Shown in pieces: positions 47,019 to 58,631 of a stretch of DNA of 64,000 bases. The notes under the pieces are model-generated. The model saw only the letters and a program-made list of their open reading frames with translations. It did not search any database and had not been told where the DNA came from. The translations under genes were made by a program, and so were the position numbers. Each line of letters begins with the position of its first letter. The first letter of the stretch is position 1. Source of the stretch: Stromatinia cepivora (Eukaryota; Ascomycota; Leotiomycetes; Helotiales; Sclerotiniaceae); contig RCTD01000019.1 in the NCBI GenBank assembly GCA_014898415.1, positions 620,001 to 684,000 on the forward strand, written 5' to 3'.

Positions 47019-49771
47019 GTTTGCAATATTAGATGTATAACTTCAAATGGGTGAGAGAAATGTAGATGAGGGGGATAGAAGGAAAAGGAAAACAAATCAC
47101 TTTAAATGGCAATTGCGAGTTGGAACAATGGAGTCAATTGAACGTTTGATTTATAATACTATATAAATGTGTATGGGATATAGACAGCGAATTTGATGAT
47201 TAAACATTGCACCACTTATGGCATTTGTTTGAGGAGAAATGACGATTCCATTGCTTGAGAACTTTGTAAGAGGCTGAAGACCGATCAGGCCGAGGATTAG
47301 TAATCTGGATATTGTTTAGATAGTAGATGTTATCGGAACCTCGAGCGATATATACCCGATGTTCAACGTCAGAGCGGAAATGAGTTGGAAATGAAGTTGA
47401 GGAATAGAAGGGATGGAATGAATGAGGATGCAGATTGATGGATATATATAATATTTGCAGCTGTCGAGTAGGGTCGGTTAACGATTGTCTAATTTGTTAA
47501 TCCAGCAAGAAACATTTCATTTGCAAGTCCATTACGTTCCCATCGCGACAACCTCCTTTTCGCTTCTTCCCCCTAATTCCTCCTCCAACCACCTGCCAAA
47601 CCCCATCCATAACTATCACAATCATACCTTTTGTTGCACATCTGAAAATGGCCGGAGACTCATCTCCTCTTCTCAAACCTTACAATCAAACAAGCGAACA
47701 AACCATCAAGTAAACTATGGACACCAGATGACAACCTTATTACGTCTCGATCGTCTTTTCCTCGAATCGATCAAATATAAATCCTTTATCGTGCGACTAA
47801 TCCGGAGTTTTCACTCCTCTTCACGCTGTAAATAGTGCAATGAGACGGATCTTTTACTCCTTGGGATTGAGGAGCGATCGATCATACCCCATATATTTTC
47901 AGACAGGTGGTGCGCTTTGGGATGTGGGGATGATAGACCCCTTTTTTGAATCGGTATTGGTGTTAGACTATTTGTAATGTGATTCAAGAAGGTGATCTAT
48001 ACATTTAGTTTTACTGATAAATTGGAAATAGAGAAAAAGCTCTCTCCCTCCACAGAGGTTCATTTGCACTAGGTGGCTGGCTGCTTCTTTGCTCATATGT
48101 GATCACGTGACTCGGCCTCGATCGCTGCCGATGAGAAACCAAGTTTATCTGCCGACCGTAATTCACATGTAAGATAATTCCTTAGATTAATATGCATACA
48201 TGTACTCCGTGGAGAAAATAGCCGTGCCGCATACATCAAACATCATCATCCCTCACAAGCCAAACCACTACAATCCATCTGCATTCCCAACAACCAATCC
48301 CCCTCTACCGAACCCCAACCTGTAATACCCAAGCCCGTCGTTAGGACTAAGTGGATACACCTATGATATGCAACAAAAACATCAAAAACTTCCTCATTTT
48401 CCGTTTTTCATACTGTTTTCGCCAGCGTATGCATATATGAGTTTCGCATTTGTCAGCTCCCCTCATAAACCTGCTAGTTTACTCTCGAGGTACAGGACGG
48501 GATCTTCACAATGTAACGTCATGAAGCACGGATTTATTATTTGGGAAAGGTTAGAGGCACATTGTGACAAAACCGCAATAAGTTCATCCGATGCGATATG
48601 CAACAAAACTTGCTTCTGTGTTACTTTTGATAACTAATTGGTGGTGGTTATGCATGAGGGGATTTTGGGTGTCGTCGTTGATGCAAGGGATATATGGACG
48701 GAGAGTTTTATTTAACCTTATACACCAAGAATACAGGGAAACTTGTCATTTGATAGAAAATGATACCCTACAGAAAATAAATCCCAGTTGGGGCTACGAT
48801 TCTATTTTCCTGGGTGCATGCACTGTTAGTCCTTATAATGATTTGTTGTACTAGAATCTAGAACGAAGCAAACATTCCACCCTTCACATCGCATCGATAT
48901 CACATCATATCATATCACATTGCAAGCTAAGCTTCCCTTCCCTTTCTGCTCCCCAATAACTATGCCAAGGCACAACACCTCATTCCTCACCCCCAATTAC
49001 GAATACTCTAATCCTCATTCGTCAACCCTTCAGGTAATCCACGTAACAGCCGTAATCATCCAATATGCAGCTAAAACAAATAGGCGGAAGATCCTTATTC
49101 TCCCGTCCACATCCCGCCATCTAGCATCTGCATGAATAGAGTAAATTTCAAGTCTAAGGTGCGAAGAAGAGACCCTGCATATAATATAATGTTACCTGAA
49201 AAAATAGCGATGCAAGTATGTTCATTTGCTCGTCTTTCGTGCTTGGGGTTGTCGTACAGGATGACTAGATAGTGCTGAGTTTATCTACCTAGTGTGCTGC
49301 GTCAATGAAGACTGTCAGACTGCAAATCCGGCGGCCTGACGTGACGGGAAGTTTAGAGTTGGTTTTACTTGAATATGTTGCAGTACAGAGCGTGTATGAT
49401 ATATGCCTAGCCTCATGGTGATGATATACTACGATGATCCTGTAGTAAGTTTAATCTGGAAATCGATGAATAGCATCATAATTGGGTCTTCCTAATAAAA
49501 TTCATTCATAATTACATAACTTGTAATTTAGAATGCTGTTATTCTTCTAGAGCTAAAAGCTCTCCGGACGCTCCAAGGAAAGTATATCTCGGGGATTGAA
49601 AGTATTTAGAAATTAGCTTTAAGTTGAACTTTTAGCCTTTGCGAATACGATCCATACTATACCAAGTAGCGAGTTCATTGTGTCTTAATTGCTATATTAG
49701 ACTATAGATATTATGGAAGCTTGATAGAATTATTCTCTTTAATTTTATATCCGTAAATCCTACATGAAATG
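47019..49771. other. 2.75 kb intergenic, no gene seen
   Basis: Spacer upstream of the SDR gene. Open frames are short and lack coding character. It marks the transition from the gene-bearing region to the degenerate compartment after about 49.7 kb. Confidence 0.45.
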
Positions 49772-50008
49772 CTATCTCTCCAAGTCTTTAACCACGCAAA
49801 TCGAACATCCATCTGAGAAGCCCAATGCAGGGTCCTCTGCCGAATGAGGGTGCGGCTTGCCGATAACACGTCGATTGTCAATATTAGGGATGATCAATCT
49901 CGGAATCGTATCTTCTAGCAAATTGTCGGTGACGAGACACGTTTTCAGCAAGGGAATTGTGTGGGGGTCCATTTGGTATCGATATATCCTATCATATATG
50001 GTAAGCAA
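49772..50008 (-). pseudogene. Possible 3' remnant of an unrecognised gene
   Basis: A short frame reads like a real C-terminus (PRLIIPNIDNRRVIGKPHPH, then SAEDPALGFSDGCSICVVKD), with ordinary, non-repetitive composition. It has no credible ATG of its own. Upstream sequence offers an AG acceptor (ATGATAG) but I found no clear preceding exon. It may be a relic in the degenerate compartment or the last exon of a gene I cannot reconstruct. Confidence 0.25.
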
Positions 50009-50914
50009 GTGCTAGGTTCTTTAATTTAGTATGCTTCTTTTCGACAGAGCCTCTGTCTTTTGCGAATGTTGTTTGTTAGACGTTCGCTCAACGGCAGAGG
50101 TTTCACGTCAATTTCTTGGTATGTATAGCTTGGAACCAAACTTGAATATTCTTGGAACAACCCTTAGTGTAGGAAGTTGTTTGGTTAGAACTAGGCCTTA
50201 TGTGATCTCTAACAAATGTCGTGTCGTAACCCCGCCTTTATTTCATTTGGCTATTTTGATATGCGGTTCCTGTACCACGTGAGATCTAGATAGAAACTAC
50301 CGGCACGGAAAATCATCTTAGTGCATGTGAGGAAGGACAGATGATTCATTATCTGACGTACAAGTATGCACGTGGGTCAGGACTTGTAGTTTGTTGGGGT
50401 TTTGAGTGGCTGAGATACGGTAGGGCTAAGGCCCCCCCTCTGAAGATCCGCTTCCTATATCCAGAGTTGCAATGTTAACTTTACTGTGGCAATGAACAGT
50501 GTCGATGCACTATATTAAACTTTGATATGTGACCCTTGAACAGACCTTGAACATGCCAAGAGTCCAAAATTGCCTCAGAAGAACACCATACGATTAAAGA
50601 ATTATCCTCGTCCCCGCTTGGCCTATGCGGTATGGAATTAACCACTAACAGTGAGCGATATCCTGCAATTAAATGTAGAGCTTGAGAGAGATATGCAAAT
50701 CTCTCTTTAATTTACCCTTGAACGTGCCGAAGAAAGGGTGCGTGTCTGTAGATATGCATCACCCCTTCAAGAGTAATACCAAGATATTCGGAAGTAGCTT
50801 TTTTACGTCCGACGGAATGCGAGTAAGATGTCGTTTGAACATTAATAAATTTTACCTTGTAAAAAGATAGCTGATGGCAAACTTTCAACACTACACTTTC
50901 GTAATTCATTACTT
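50009..50914. other. Intergenic, no gene seen
   Basis: About 900 bp with only short frames. No RNA gene or mobile element end recognised. Confidence 0.45.
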
Positions 50915-52120
50915 ATGAGGAGAAAGTGCAGCATCAAGGAACCAACGGTCCAAACATCCATCACCATCAAGCCCCAGTCTCAACGACAGCCTTCATCTCA
51001 TTCTCGTCCTACGCAATCGGTAAGGGTCCATCCAAGCTCAACAATGCGACGTAGTCCGCGGCGTTGGACTTCTCAAGAAGACGTCGTGCTACTCGAGAAA
51101 ACAAACAACTGCTTGATTCACCCACGGGTATTAGCTGGGGCACTGTGTCAAACGCAATTCCCAACCGCAACAATAAGGACTGTCGCAAGCGGTGGTAAAA
51201 ATTGACAGGTACGAAGAAGGGATTTTGGACAGCAAGCGAGGACGAATGACTGGTGGAGGGCGTACAAAGATATGGCAGCCAGTGGGCTTGAGTTGCGGTG
51301 GTAGTAGGCCCAGGAACCAGAAATCCAGATCGTAGGTACAGGACTTTTTATAAATAGTTAAACTGGCTGCTTGAAACTAGACTGACATACTTTCAGAATG
51401 TGCAAAGCGATGGCAACAGTGTCTTGATCCGTCGCTGGACCGGAGTGAGTGGACAAATGAGCAAGACGTCCAATTGATTTCCGCAGTAACAGACTACGGC
51501 ACGAACTGGAAAGTTATCAGAGAGTTTGTATTTTCGAATTGATCGACCACCAACCTTAAGAATAGGTAAGCTTTTAAACCACTCTCTGCTGCTATTGCTG
51601 ACTTGGCTTCTTTGTCTTTAGATATATAGCCCTTCTCCGGCAGAGCAACAAGAACCCCAAAATGAGTCTAAACGGAGCCAAACCCGGACCACTGGAGCCG
51701 GATTATACTCATGACATCTTTGATAATATATCAACTGGGGATAAATCACCTCTTTTCCACAATACTCTCGAGTACAATTCAGTTGGCTTTAATCAACCAT
51801 CTTCGAGCTGGGACTATCCTTTCCCCACGGACTTACCGCCCTTCGACAATTTTGCTGGATACAACACAGAGAACCTGCATTTTCAAAAAAACCACTTTGA
51901 CAACACAAAAATTAACAACGACCTCTTCCTACCAGATGTCCCCAATGGATCTGCTCAGTACTCAGAGACAAGCGAGCACAAGGAAACAAAAGAAATCTCG
52001 TTAGGCGTGCCGCAGACGATTCTTGCCCTTGAAGATCCAGACACACAGACGATGACGAGTATACTTGAAATTTTGGTGAAGGCAAAGATCAAGGTAACGG
52101 TATCGTCAACGGGGACTTAG
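50915..52120 (+). pseudogene. Three-repeat Myb (BAS1/c-Myb-like) pseudogene
   Basis: Three Myb repeats can be read in order: RRWTSQEDVVLLEK with ISWGTVSNAIPNRNNKDCRK; FWTASEDE and LVEGVQRYGSQWA with VVVGPGTRNPD; then SEWTNEQDVQLISAVTDYG with NWKVIREFVFSN and STTNLKNRYIALLRQ. A ~150-residue acidic/Asn-rich tail from 51662 is open. The gene is broken by a frameshift near 51105-51115 and in-frame stops at 51196, 51247, 51289 and 51540. Each stop can be explained by one C-to-T change (CAA or CGA to TAA or TGA). Two introns (donors GTAGGT near 51332 and GTAAGC near 51567) still have good splice sites and correct phase, so decay is recent. Confidence 0.75.
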
Positions 52121-52395
52121 ATATAAGACATTTGATATCATTTTGGGAGGTCTGAATGTGAGGAACTGTTGAATTAAGGTTTGGGTACGTGCCACGTTCG
52201 TGCTTCGTACGTCGTGCGTCGTGCGTATAGCTAAGGTCCGTGGCATTCTAAACCAAAACTGTAATTATAAGCCAATTAGATTGGTGATAGAATTATGGTT
52301 TTAAATTCAAGTGAGTAGTGTTGAAATATCGCTTTCGCTGTGCAATGTGTAAGTGGAATTTCATGCTATGTTATCTATGGGCAGATCTGATTGTA
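52121..52395. other. Short spacer before TIR element
   Basis: GC-alternating CGTGC/CGTAC-rich patch at 52188-52250 followed by AT-rich sequence. Function unknown. Confidence 0.4.
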
Positions 52396-53099
52396 AGAGT
52401 TCTGGAATCTACTCACCGCACACCATTCGAATTCGTAACAGAATCTCTGCAAGAACTATGTTTTCTCATAAAAAATTAAATATCGAATGACTTTTTCAAT
52501 ATTAAATAAAAAATATTTGAAATTTTGCAATATAATAATTAAATACAATTGAATTGTTACGAATTTCAACTACGAAACGAGGGCTAGCCGAAAGCGGGCC
52601 GAATTGTACACTAGTTTGAAGAGTTTTCATCTATATAAAGGGGGAATTCTTCAATACGATTAGAGGAAATAATGAAAAGTTTTGATTCTAAACCCAAACC
52701 TATTGTTATTCGAATATTAACCGATTCTTTGCTGTGATTCTCATATGAATTGTAAAAAAATTTATATTTTATTTTTTGTAATTTTTGTTCAAAAGTTATA
52801 CTGATTTAAAGTTTAAATTTTTCATAATTTCGAACATATAATGTTTTTCCTATACAAAATAAGCGAATTTTCTGAATTTTTTTACTTTTTTGATTTCGAA
52901 TATATATAATTTTAAAATAAAAATATATAAAAATATTTTATTTAATATTTAATGAATTTCAAATAATTATCTTTATATAAATACAGATTTTAATAAATTA
53001 TCTTAAATTTTCATATAAATAACAGGGGTTTGAAAAGCTGAAATTTTTTTAATTTTGGTGTGATTTCGCTTAGTGTGGGTGAGTCCGGACCAGAACTCT
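52396..53099. mobile_element. Non-autonomous TIR element (Tc1/mariner- or pogo-like MITE) with TA target sites
   Basis: 704 bp, strongly AT-rich inside with no coding capacity. The left end AGAGTTCTGG-5 nt-ACTCACC-G-CACAC-4 nt-CGAA matches the reverse complement of the right end AGAGTTCTGG-5 nt-ACTCACC-CACAC-4 nt-CGAA. Both ends abut a TA (52394-52395 and 53100-53101), the target of Tc1/mariner/pogo transposases. The interior is far richer in A/T than its flanks, as expected of a mutated (RIP-like) repeat. Confidence 0.7.
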
Positions 53100-53101
53100 T
53101 A

Positions 53102-53757
53102 CCGTGGAATTGGTTTGAATTTTGTAGTGTTCCAATAGCCCAAGTTGTGTACTGTATAAAGTCAAGTACTTCATGTCACACTTTCCCTCTTATGGAATGA
53201 GGTTGTGAATGTATGATTGGATGGATTATACAAGTGAATTGAGGAGTTGAAAATTTCTAATATGGCAGGTGTGACTCTAGTGGGGATATATATAGTTCCA
53301 CTCGAACAATAATGATAAACCAACAATAACCCTTTCAGACCACAACTACAAACAACTTCCGTCACATCGACAATACAATAAATCCTCAATAATTTACTCG
53401 TCCAATTAAAAGGTATTTATAATTTCCATTTGGTTACATTGATTGATATGCTGATAAACATAGGACTCTAATCAAACAATCTGCAAATCCGATAGGAAAG
53501 TGAAAAGGATTCAGGTATCGCTCACAGGTTCGTGATTCTTCTTTACATTAATTTGTCTCTGTGCTTATTCTGTTCGTCTGCATCGTCATGTTGCGGAATT
53601 TCCACGCGCTGCCTGCTCAGTGTGCAACATTCACTAGCAATTGCGTAGTTTACGGTCTCCAGGCAGTCGTCTAATAGTCACGATAACCAACTTGGCATCA
53701 GTCTCAGTTTAAGACGACACTACGCCATCTTTCCAACATTGATACCCATCATAAGCC
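53102..53757. other. Intergenic, no gene seen
   Basis: About 650 bp between the TIR element and the C48-like pseudogene; AT-rich. It likely includes the pseudogene's former promoter. Confidence 0.45.
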
Positions 53758-55621
53758 ATGGACGATATGGGAATTGATCCTCGGAATCTGCGGATGAATG
53801 ATCGTGGCAAGTGGCGCACATGGATTTGCTCCACATTACAATAGGGATACTCCGTACAACTGGGACTACGATCCACGCGTGTTTCAAAGTGGTCTTCGCC
53901 ACGATGGCTTCGATCCATCATATGGGATGCATAACTTCAACGGAAACAGTGCATACCCGAACTACACAACTCCAAACCATCACGTGAATGGCCACCAGGC
54001 CGGCTTCTTGGGCAACGGACAGAACGGTCGATCCTTTGATGGGACACCCACGTCGCGCCACGACATTCCGAACCAACACCTCTCATATGACTACGGCACT
54101 CCCATGCATAACTATGGTGGATCTTCTGATTATCCATCTCATCATAACAATTTTCAGGGTCATACACATCATTCCTGCAATTCTATGAATCGTGGCAACA
54201 TGAATAGCCATATGTCACAACCTCGACTATCCATTCATCATCTCTACGGAAGCAGACCCATTCAAGACAACTTCGTGTATGTTAATAACCATACTGGCCC
54301 ACGAGCGGGATTCAACGACTAGACGGCAGTGGACCTGTGCAATAGGTTTAAGATCACTCGACGCCCCACAATAGTCCCAAAGAATCTGTTCCTCCTAATG
54401 TCTCGGCTTATGGTAGCAACAATGACGATGACTTCGAGAAGGCTGAATCACCAATGCCACTTCAAAATCCCGTCATGAAAATTATACAAAAGTGAGCATA
54501 GAGACACCAAACACTGTATCTATCAGAGGAATCTCATCTCCACAAGAATTTCCTATAATCGACGGGCAAGAAATGATGTTTTTGAAGAAATCCCCGCCAT
54601 TGCCAGTCAGAACTCCGACCCACGTGGCCGGCGTGGCGTGGTCAAAAAAAAAGCCTGGTAACTTGATTGCGATGGGCTCAACGAACGAAACATCGCGATC
54701 TGAAATAGCTCTTCGTAAGAGAGTTTCACCAGACGCAGCAACATTGGCTGGTGGGATTACAAGCTTGACGTTGTTTGGCCGCAATACAAATGATCCAACT
54801 CGTCTAAATGATGATGCCATCAATGCAACCATACTAATGTTCTCTGTCCCGGTAAATACTAGAGCCAATCATTTTCCCGAAGCTACGGATCTATTGTGCG
54901 GACCTCCCTTATCTACATTGTTCTATCAACTAGAGGCTGTTCACCTTGGAGACCTGCTGCGGTTATGAGTACGACCTGGCTTGAAAGTGTCATTTGCACC
55001 ACTCATTAGCATAAATCCATGAGATGGCACCTCAGTAAACCATCGAAGCTCCGGGGAAATTGAAAGGACCCAATGTTGAGCCTTTGTTACGAGGGATGCT
55101 ACACATCATTATACCCTTCCACGTTCAAGGGGAAAATTCATTAGACGACCACTGGATCGTTTTTTTCTTAAACAAGGAGACAAAGTGTTGTGTAGTATAT
55201 GACTCTTTGAAAGCACAGTCACTCGAGTTTATACCACCTCCTGCAGAATTACTCGTGATTCTCGAAGGATTTCCTATTTCTTTTGGAAGTGGCTGGAAGT
55301 TTTCCCGTGGTAGTAGCGTTAAACAAACCGACAGCGTTTCGTGTGGTTTGTATATGTTGCAGAACATTGAGAAATGCCTTGGAACGCTTACTCGGTCCGC
55401 TTCGTCCGAACTACCTCTGAGTGTTATTGATTTACAAATTACTCCAAGGCGTCTCACTCTCAGGGAAGTCTAAATTCCAAACCTCAATTACTCTCTAGAT
55501 ATCCGATACCGGTTTATTTTCAGAAATTAAAAAGTCAATTACAGCTTTCAAGATAAATCTCAATTTGCCCATGATTAGTGAGGAAGTTGAAATGTTCAAA
55601 TCTCAAATCTGGAAAGTATGA
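53758..55621 (+). pseudogene. Ulp1/C48 cysteine-protease-like gene, broken
   Basis: The 3' part encodes a Ulp1/SENP-type (MEROPS C48) domain: RLNDDAINATILMF, then DDHWIVFFLNKETKCCVVYD with His and Asp, and KQTDSVSCGLYMLQNIEKC with the Gln and catalytic Cys. These lie in two frames (54500-54968, 55060-55473) separated by stops. The 5' half (53758-54480) is Asn/His/Gly/Ser-rich and disordered, and runs through three frames (MDDMGIDPRNLRMNDRGKWR; then NWDYDPRVFQSGLRHDGFDP; then SPKESVPPNVSAYGSNNDD). A likely last exon ends at 55621 (NLPMISEEVEMFKSQIWKV). Several frameshifts suggest a dead gene, though unrecognised introns could rescue part of it. C48-like genes in fungi occur both as cellular and transposon-linked genes; I cannot tell which. 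Confidence 0.6.
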
Positions 55622-55893
55622 TCAATTGGCTGCAACGCGCCATTGAAACTTCATCTTGGTCATGTGATTTGACAAAGCGACTGTGTTCAGAGTACATCGC
55701 GTGGGCTCCAATTGTAGTGAATATCAGCATTCATGAGCACTCTACAATTCTTTAAGAAAAGAAATAAGCTTCGGCAAATCTATAAATTCAGCCTCTGGTG
55801 CCAAAGATAAGAGACGGCGAGCTTGATATATGCTCAACAGATGAAGTCTAAAAAATGAAATTTTCTTCTAGGCACTATTCTACAACCCCAATT

Positions 55894-57662
55894 TTAACCA
55901 ATATACCTTCCGCTGGCTATCTTTTCAAGGCTCTCAATTGATGCTGCACCCATGATCTCTAACACGGTCAATTCCACACCAATCCTCTGTCTCCACCAAT
56001 TTCTCAGCTCAATAGCCACGAGTGAATCAACCCCAAGCACTTTAAGTGGCTGATGAATATCAAGCTCCGCAGCAGGTAGCATCATGAAACTGAACAAGGT
56101 TTTGCCAATTTCTTGCGCTAGGAATATGACGGTAGATGACTCCTTCAGAATTCCAGGACTGGTGGAGACCGTGACGAGGAGTTCTTTCAGCCCCTCGTTA
56201 CTTGTGGCGTTATCATCAAGCTTGCTGTTATCGAGATTCCGGTATACGCTCATGCGGATATCACGTTTCCAGACATTGCAGTTGTTGTCCGCGGTGATTG
56301 GCATTGTCATCTTGTACCCGCAGCCAATCTGACTCTCGCTCGCGTAACCGTCTGTAGGGGAGCTGGGTGCTTGAGGTTTTGCTTTAGATTTGATAATGAC
56401 CAGTTCCAGAGTATCGAGAAGATCTGTTTCTCGGAGAGTCTGCACCCCGTTTGTCTTGAACTGTTGTAAAATGGCCGGATTTTCGCTGACGTAACTGACA
56501 TCGCCAACGACACCAACGTCTATTACAGAGGCGGGTAGACCTTTACCGTGGCGGTATTGATTGAATGCATCCAAGAATGTGCTGGCGGAGCCATAGTTGG
56601 ATTGTCCCCACTGTCCCCATTGGCCTGATACTGAACTAAAGAGCACAAAAAAGTCGAGGGGTACCGAAGCAAACGCATTGTGAAGATTTCAAGTGCCTTG
56701 AACCTTTGGCGCTTGAACAATTTCCCAATCCTTTTGAGTCATTTGGGGATATCCACCGTCCTAGAATAGAACTGGAATTTACATGTCAAGTATCACAAAA
56801 AGGAGGACTGGCTTACCCTCAATACCATTGACATTTGAATAATACCAGCGATTGGGAGCTGTGCTTCACTGATAACACGTTGAACATCGACCAGATTCGC
56901 AACGCTGCTAGCAATTGTTTGCATAGTGCAACCTTGAGCATTCAGTTCATTAACCAAGGCAATATCCTCCTCTCTCTTTCCTCCGCTCCTAGATAGATAG
57001 ATGAGATGCCTTGCACCATTTTCCACCATCCAAGTCGAAATTGATTGCCCCAATCCTCCCAAGCCACCAACCAGTAAGTAAGAAACGTCAGAGCGAAGAG
57101 AGAACTGGCTATGGGTATTGGAAGTGGGCAGCTGCGAAGAGTCTGCGGGCATACTGACGACAATCTTCCCAATGCGTTGACCCTTTTGCACGTAGCGAAA
57201 AGCTTCCTCTGATGAGACAGTCAGTAAGTTTTGAAGTCTACAATGAAAAATGGGTAGCTTTTGGATGAGGAACTAACCGATCTGACTAGCATCGAAAATT
57301 TCGGTTGGTCTAATAGGCTGAATAGCACCTTGGCGGAAATATTGCATACAATTTTCGAGCAATCTATTCATCAGACGATTGTCAGTAAGTAAAATGCCAA
57401 GAAAAATAGTCTATAGAAAGAACTTTACCTTTTGATGACCAAAGGCCGATCAACACAAATTCGGGCAAGATCTAACCTAAGAACGACCTATTTTCAAGGA
57501 AAGGATTCATGGCGAGTCGACCTTGACCGATAAAATCTCGTCGCCCAATCTCAACCATCTTGCCATATTCTGCGACACATTCCCAGGAGCTATGGATGAG
57601 ACCCCCGGAAAGTGAATTCAGAACCGCGTCTACACCCCGCCATTGGTCACCCGCATGAACTT
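55894..57662 (-). pseudogene. C-terminal relic of a highly reducing polyketide synthase (partial ER, KR, ACP)
   Basis: Only the 3' end of a type I reducing PKS remains. An enoyl-reductase fragment covers about 57660-57430 ([35 protein letters not shown]), followed by FRYVQKGQRIGKIVVSMP. The ketoreductase Rossmann segment is SYLLVGGLGGLGQSISTWMV with ARHLIYLSRSG. The ACP has LKVLGVDSLVAIELRNWW with its phosphopantetheine Ser. Nothing of KS, AT or DH lies upstream. It is broken by a one-base frameshift near 57472-57484 (ENRSFLG versus [11 protein letters not shown]) and by TGA at 56689-56691 in the family-typical GTWNLH motif, a Trp-to-stop change by a single G-to-A. Introns with recognisable GT-AG sites remain. 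Confidence 0.85.
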
Positions 57663-58631
57663 TACTCTTACGTTAGACAACCCGCATACAGCGTACTTGA
57701 GATGATCGATGCCGAGAGACTAATGTAGATAGGTTCTCAATGCCGTTAGCCGTTACATGTGTAGTGGCGGCGAGATTAAGGTTATTTTGAGTTCGGTGTG
57801 CTTACTCGTCAGGATAAGGACTGCTTGTGTTGATGAAGTGGATAGTGGCCATATGAGCCCTGTATCCGCTTAAGGCTTTATCGTTTTATGCATGCCATAG
57901 CAGTGTGTCCAATAATCCGAATTGCAGCATAATAATAAAGAAGTTCTAAGTATTGAACTAATTTTGAATATTAAGAGATTTGAAATCAGACTGTAGTCCA
58001 AGCCATTGGAGTCACCTGGGCAACGAGTAATAGAATCACGTACTCTTTAGGTTTAGTTTCTATGAAATTTATTCATTGTCACTCATCGTTAAAAGTCCAG
58101 TTAATAGAACCCATCCATAGAAATCCATTCAACTATTTAATTAGCCAAATGGGTAAAATAAGATGGTATCACAGCCAATTACCACAAAGGAAAGCCCTAG
58201 TCTCCTAGAACAAGAACTATACATCGACCTGCCTAGAGCTAATCGACCAAAGGAAAGAACTGCTCTTGAAGCAGGGGCAAAGCGATTCTAGGCTCGAAAC
58301 TGCTTTGGAAGCTCCTCTCTTCATAGTACGACAATTACTTTGCGGGGTGCACTCAAAAATTGGATTTATTTGATGCTTTCGATTCATAGAGATTTTGTGA
58401 TTTTATTTGTTGGTTGTAGAGTCCTATAGTATCTTACTAAATCATGTACTCGTCTGAATTTCCCCTATTGCAAATTCGCTTATTCGTCTGTGTGGGGAGT
58501 CGGGACCAACGGAGCGACATTCAATCGTAGAAAACAAATAGAAATAGATAGATAAACAGTATGTATAACCAGCCACCAAAAGCTAAGTCTCCTTATAGTG
58601 CTAATTAATATTTTTCATACCAGCAAAATTG
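57663..58631. other. Intergenic with a degenerate TIR-like end
   Basis: About 970 bp between PKS relic and P450. The stretch around 58476-58515 (ATTCGCTTA, GTGTGGGGAGTCGGGACCA) resembles the right end of the 52396-53099 element. No matching left end seen. Confidence 0.4.

Noticed and set aside
47485..47835. 116-codon plus-strand frame upstream of the SDR gene
   Set aside because: Pro/His/Ser-rich low-complexity translation of pyrimidine-rich DNA with no credible start.
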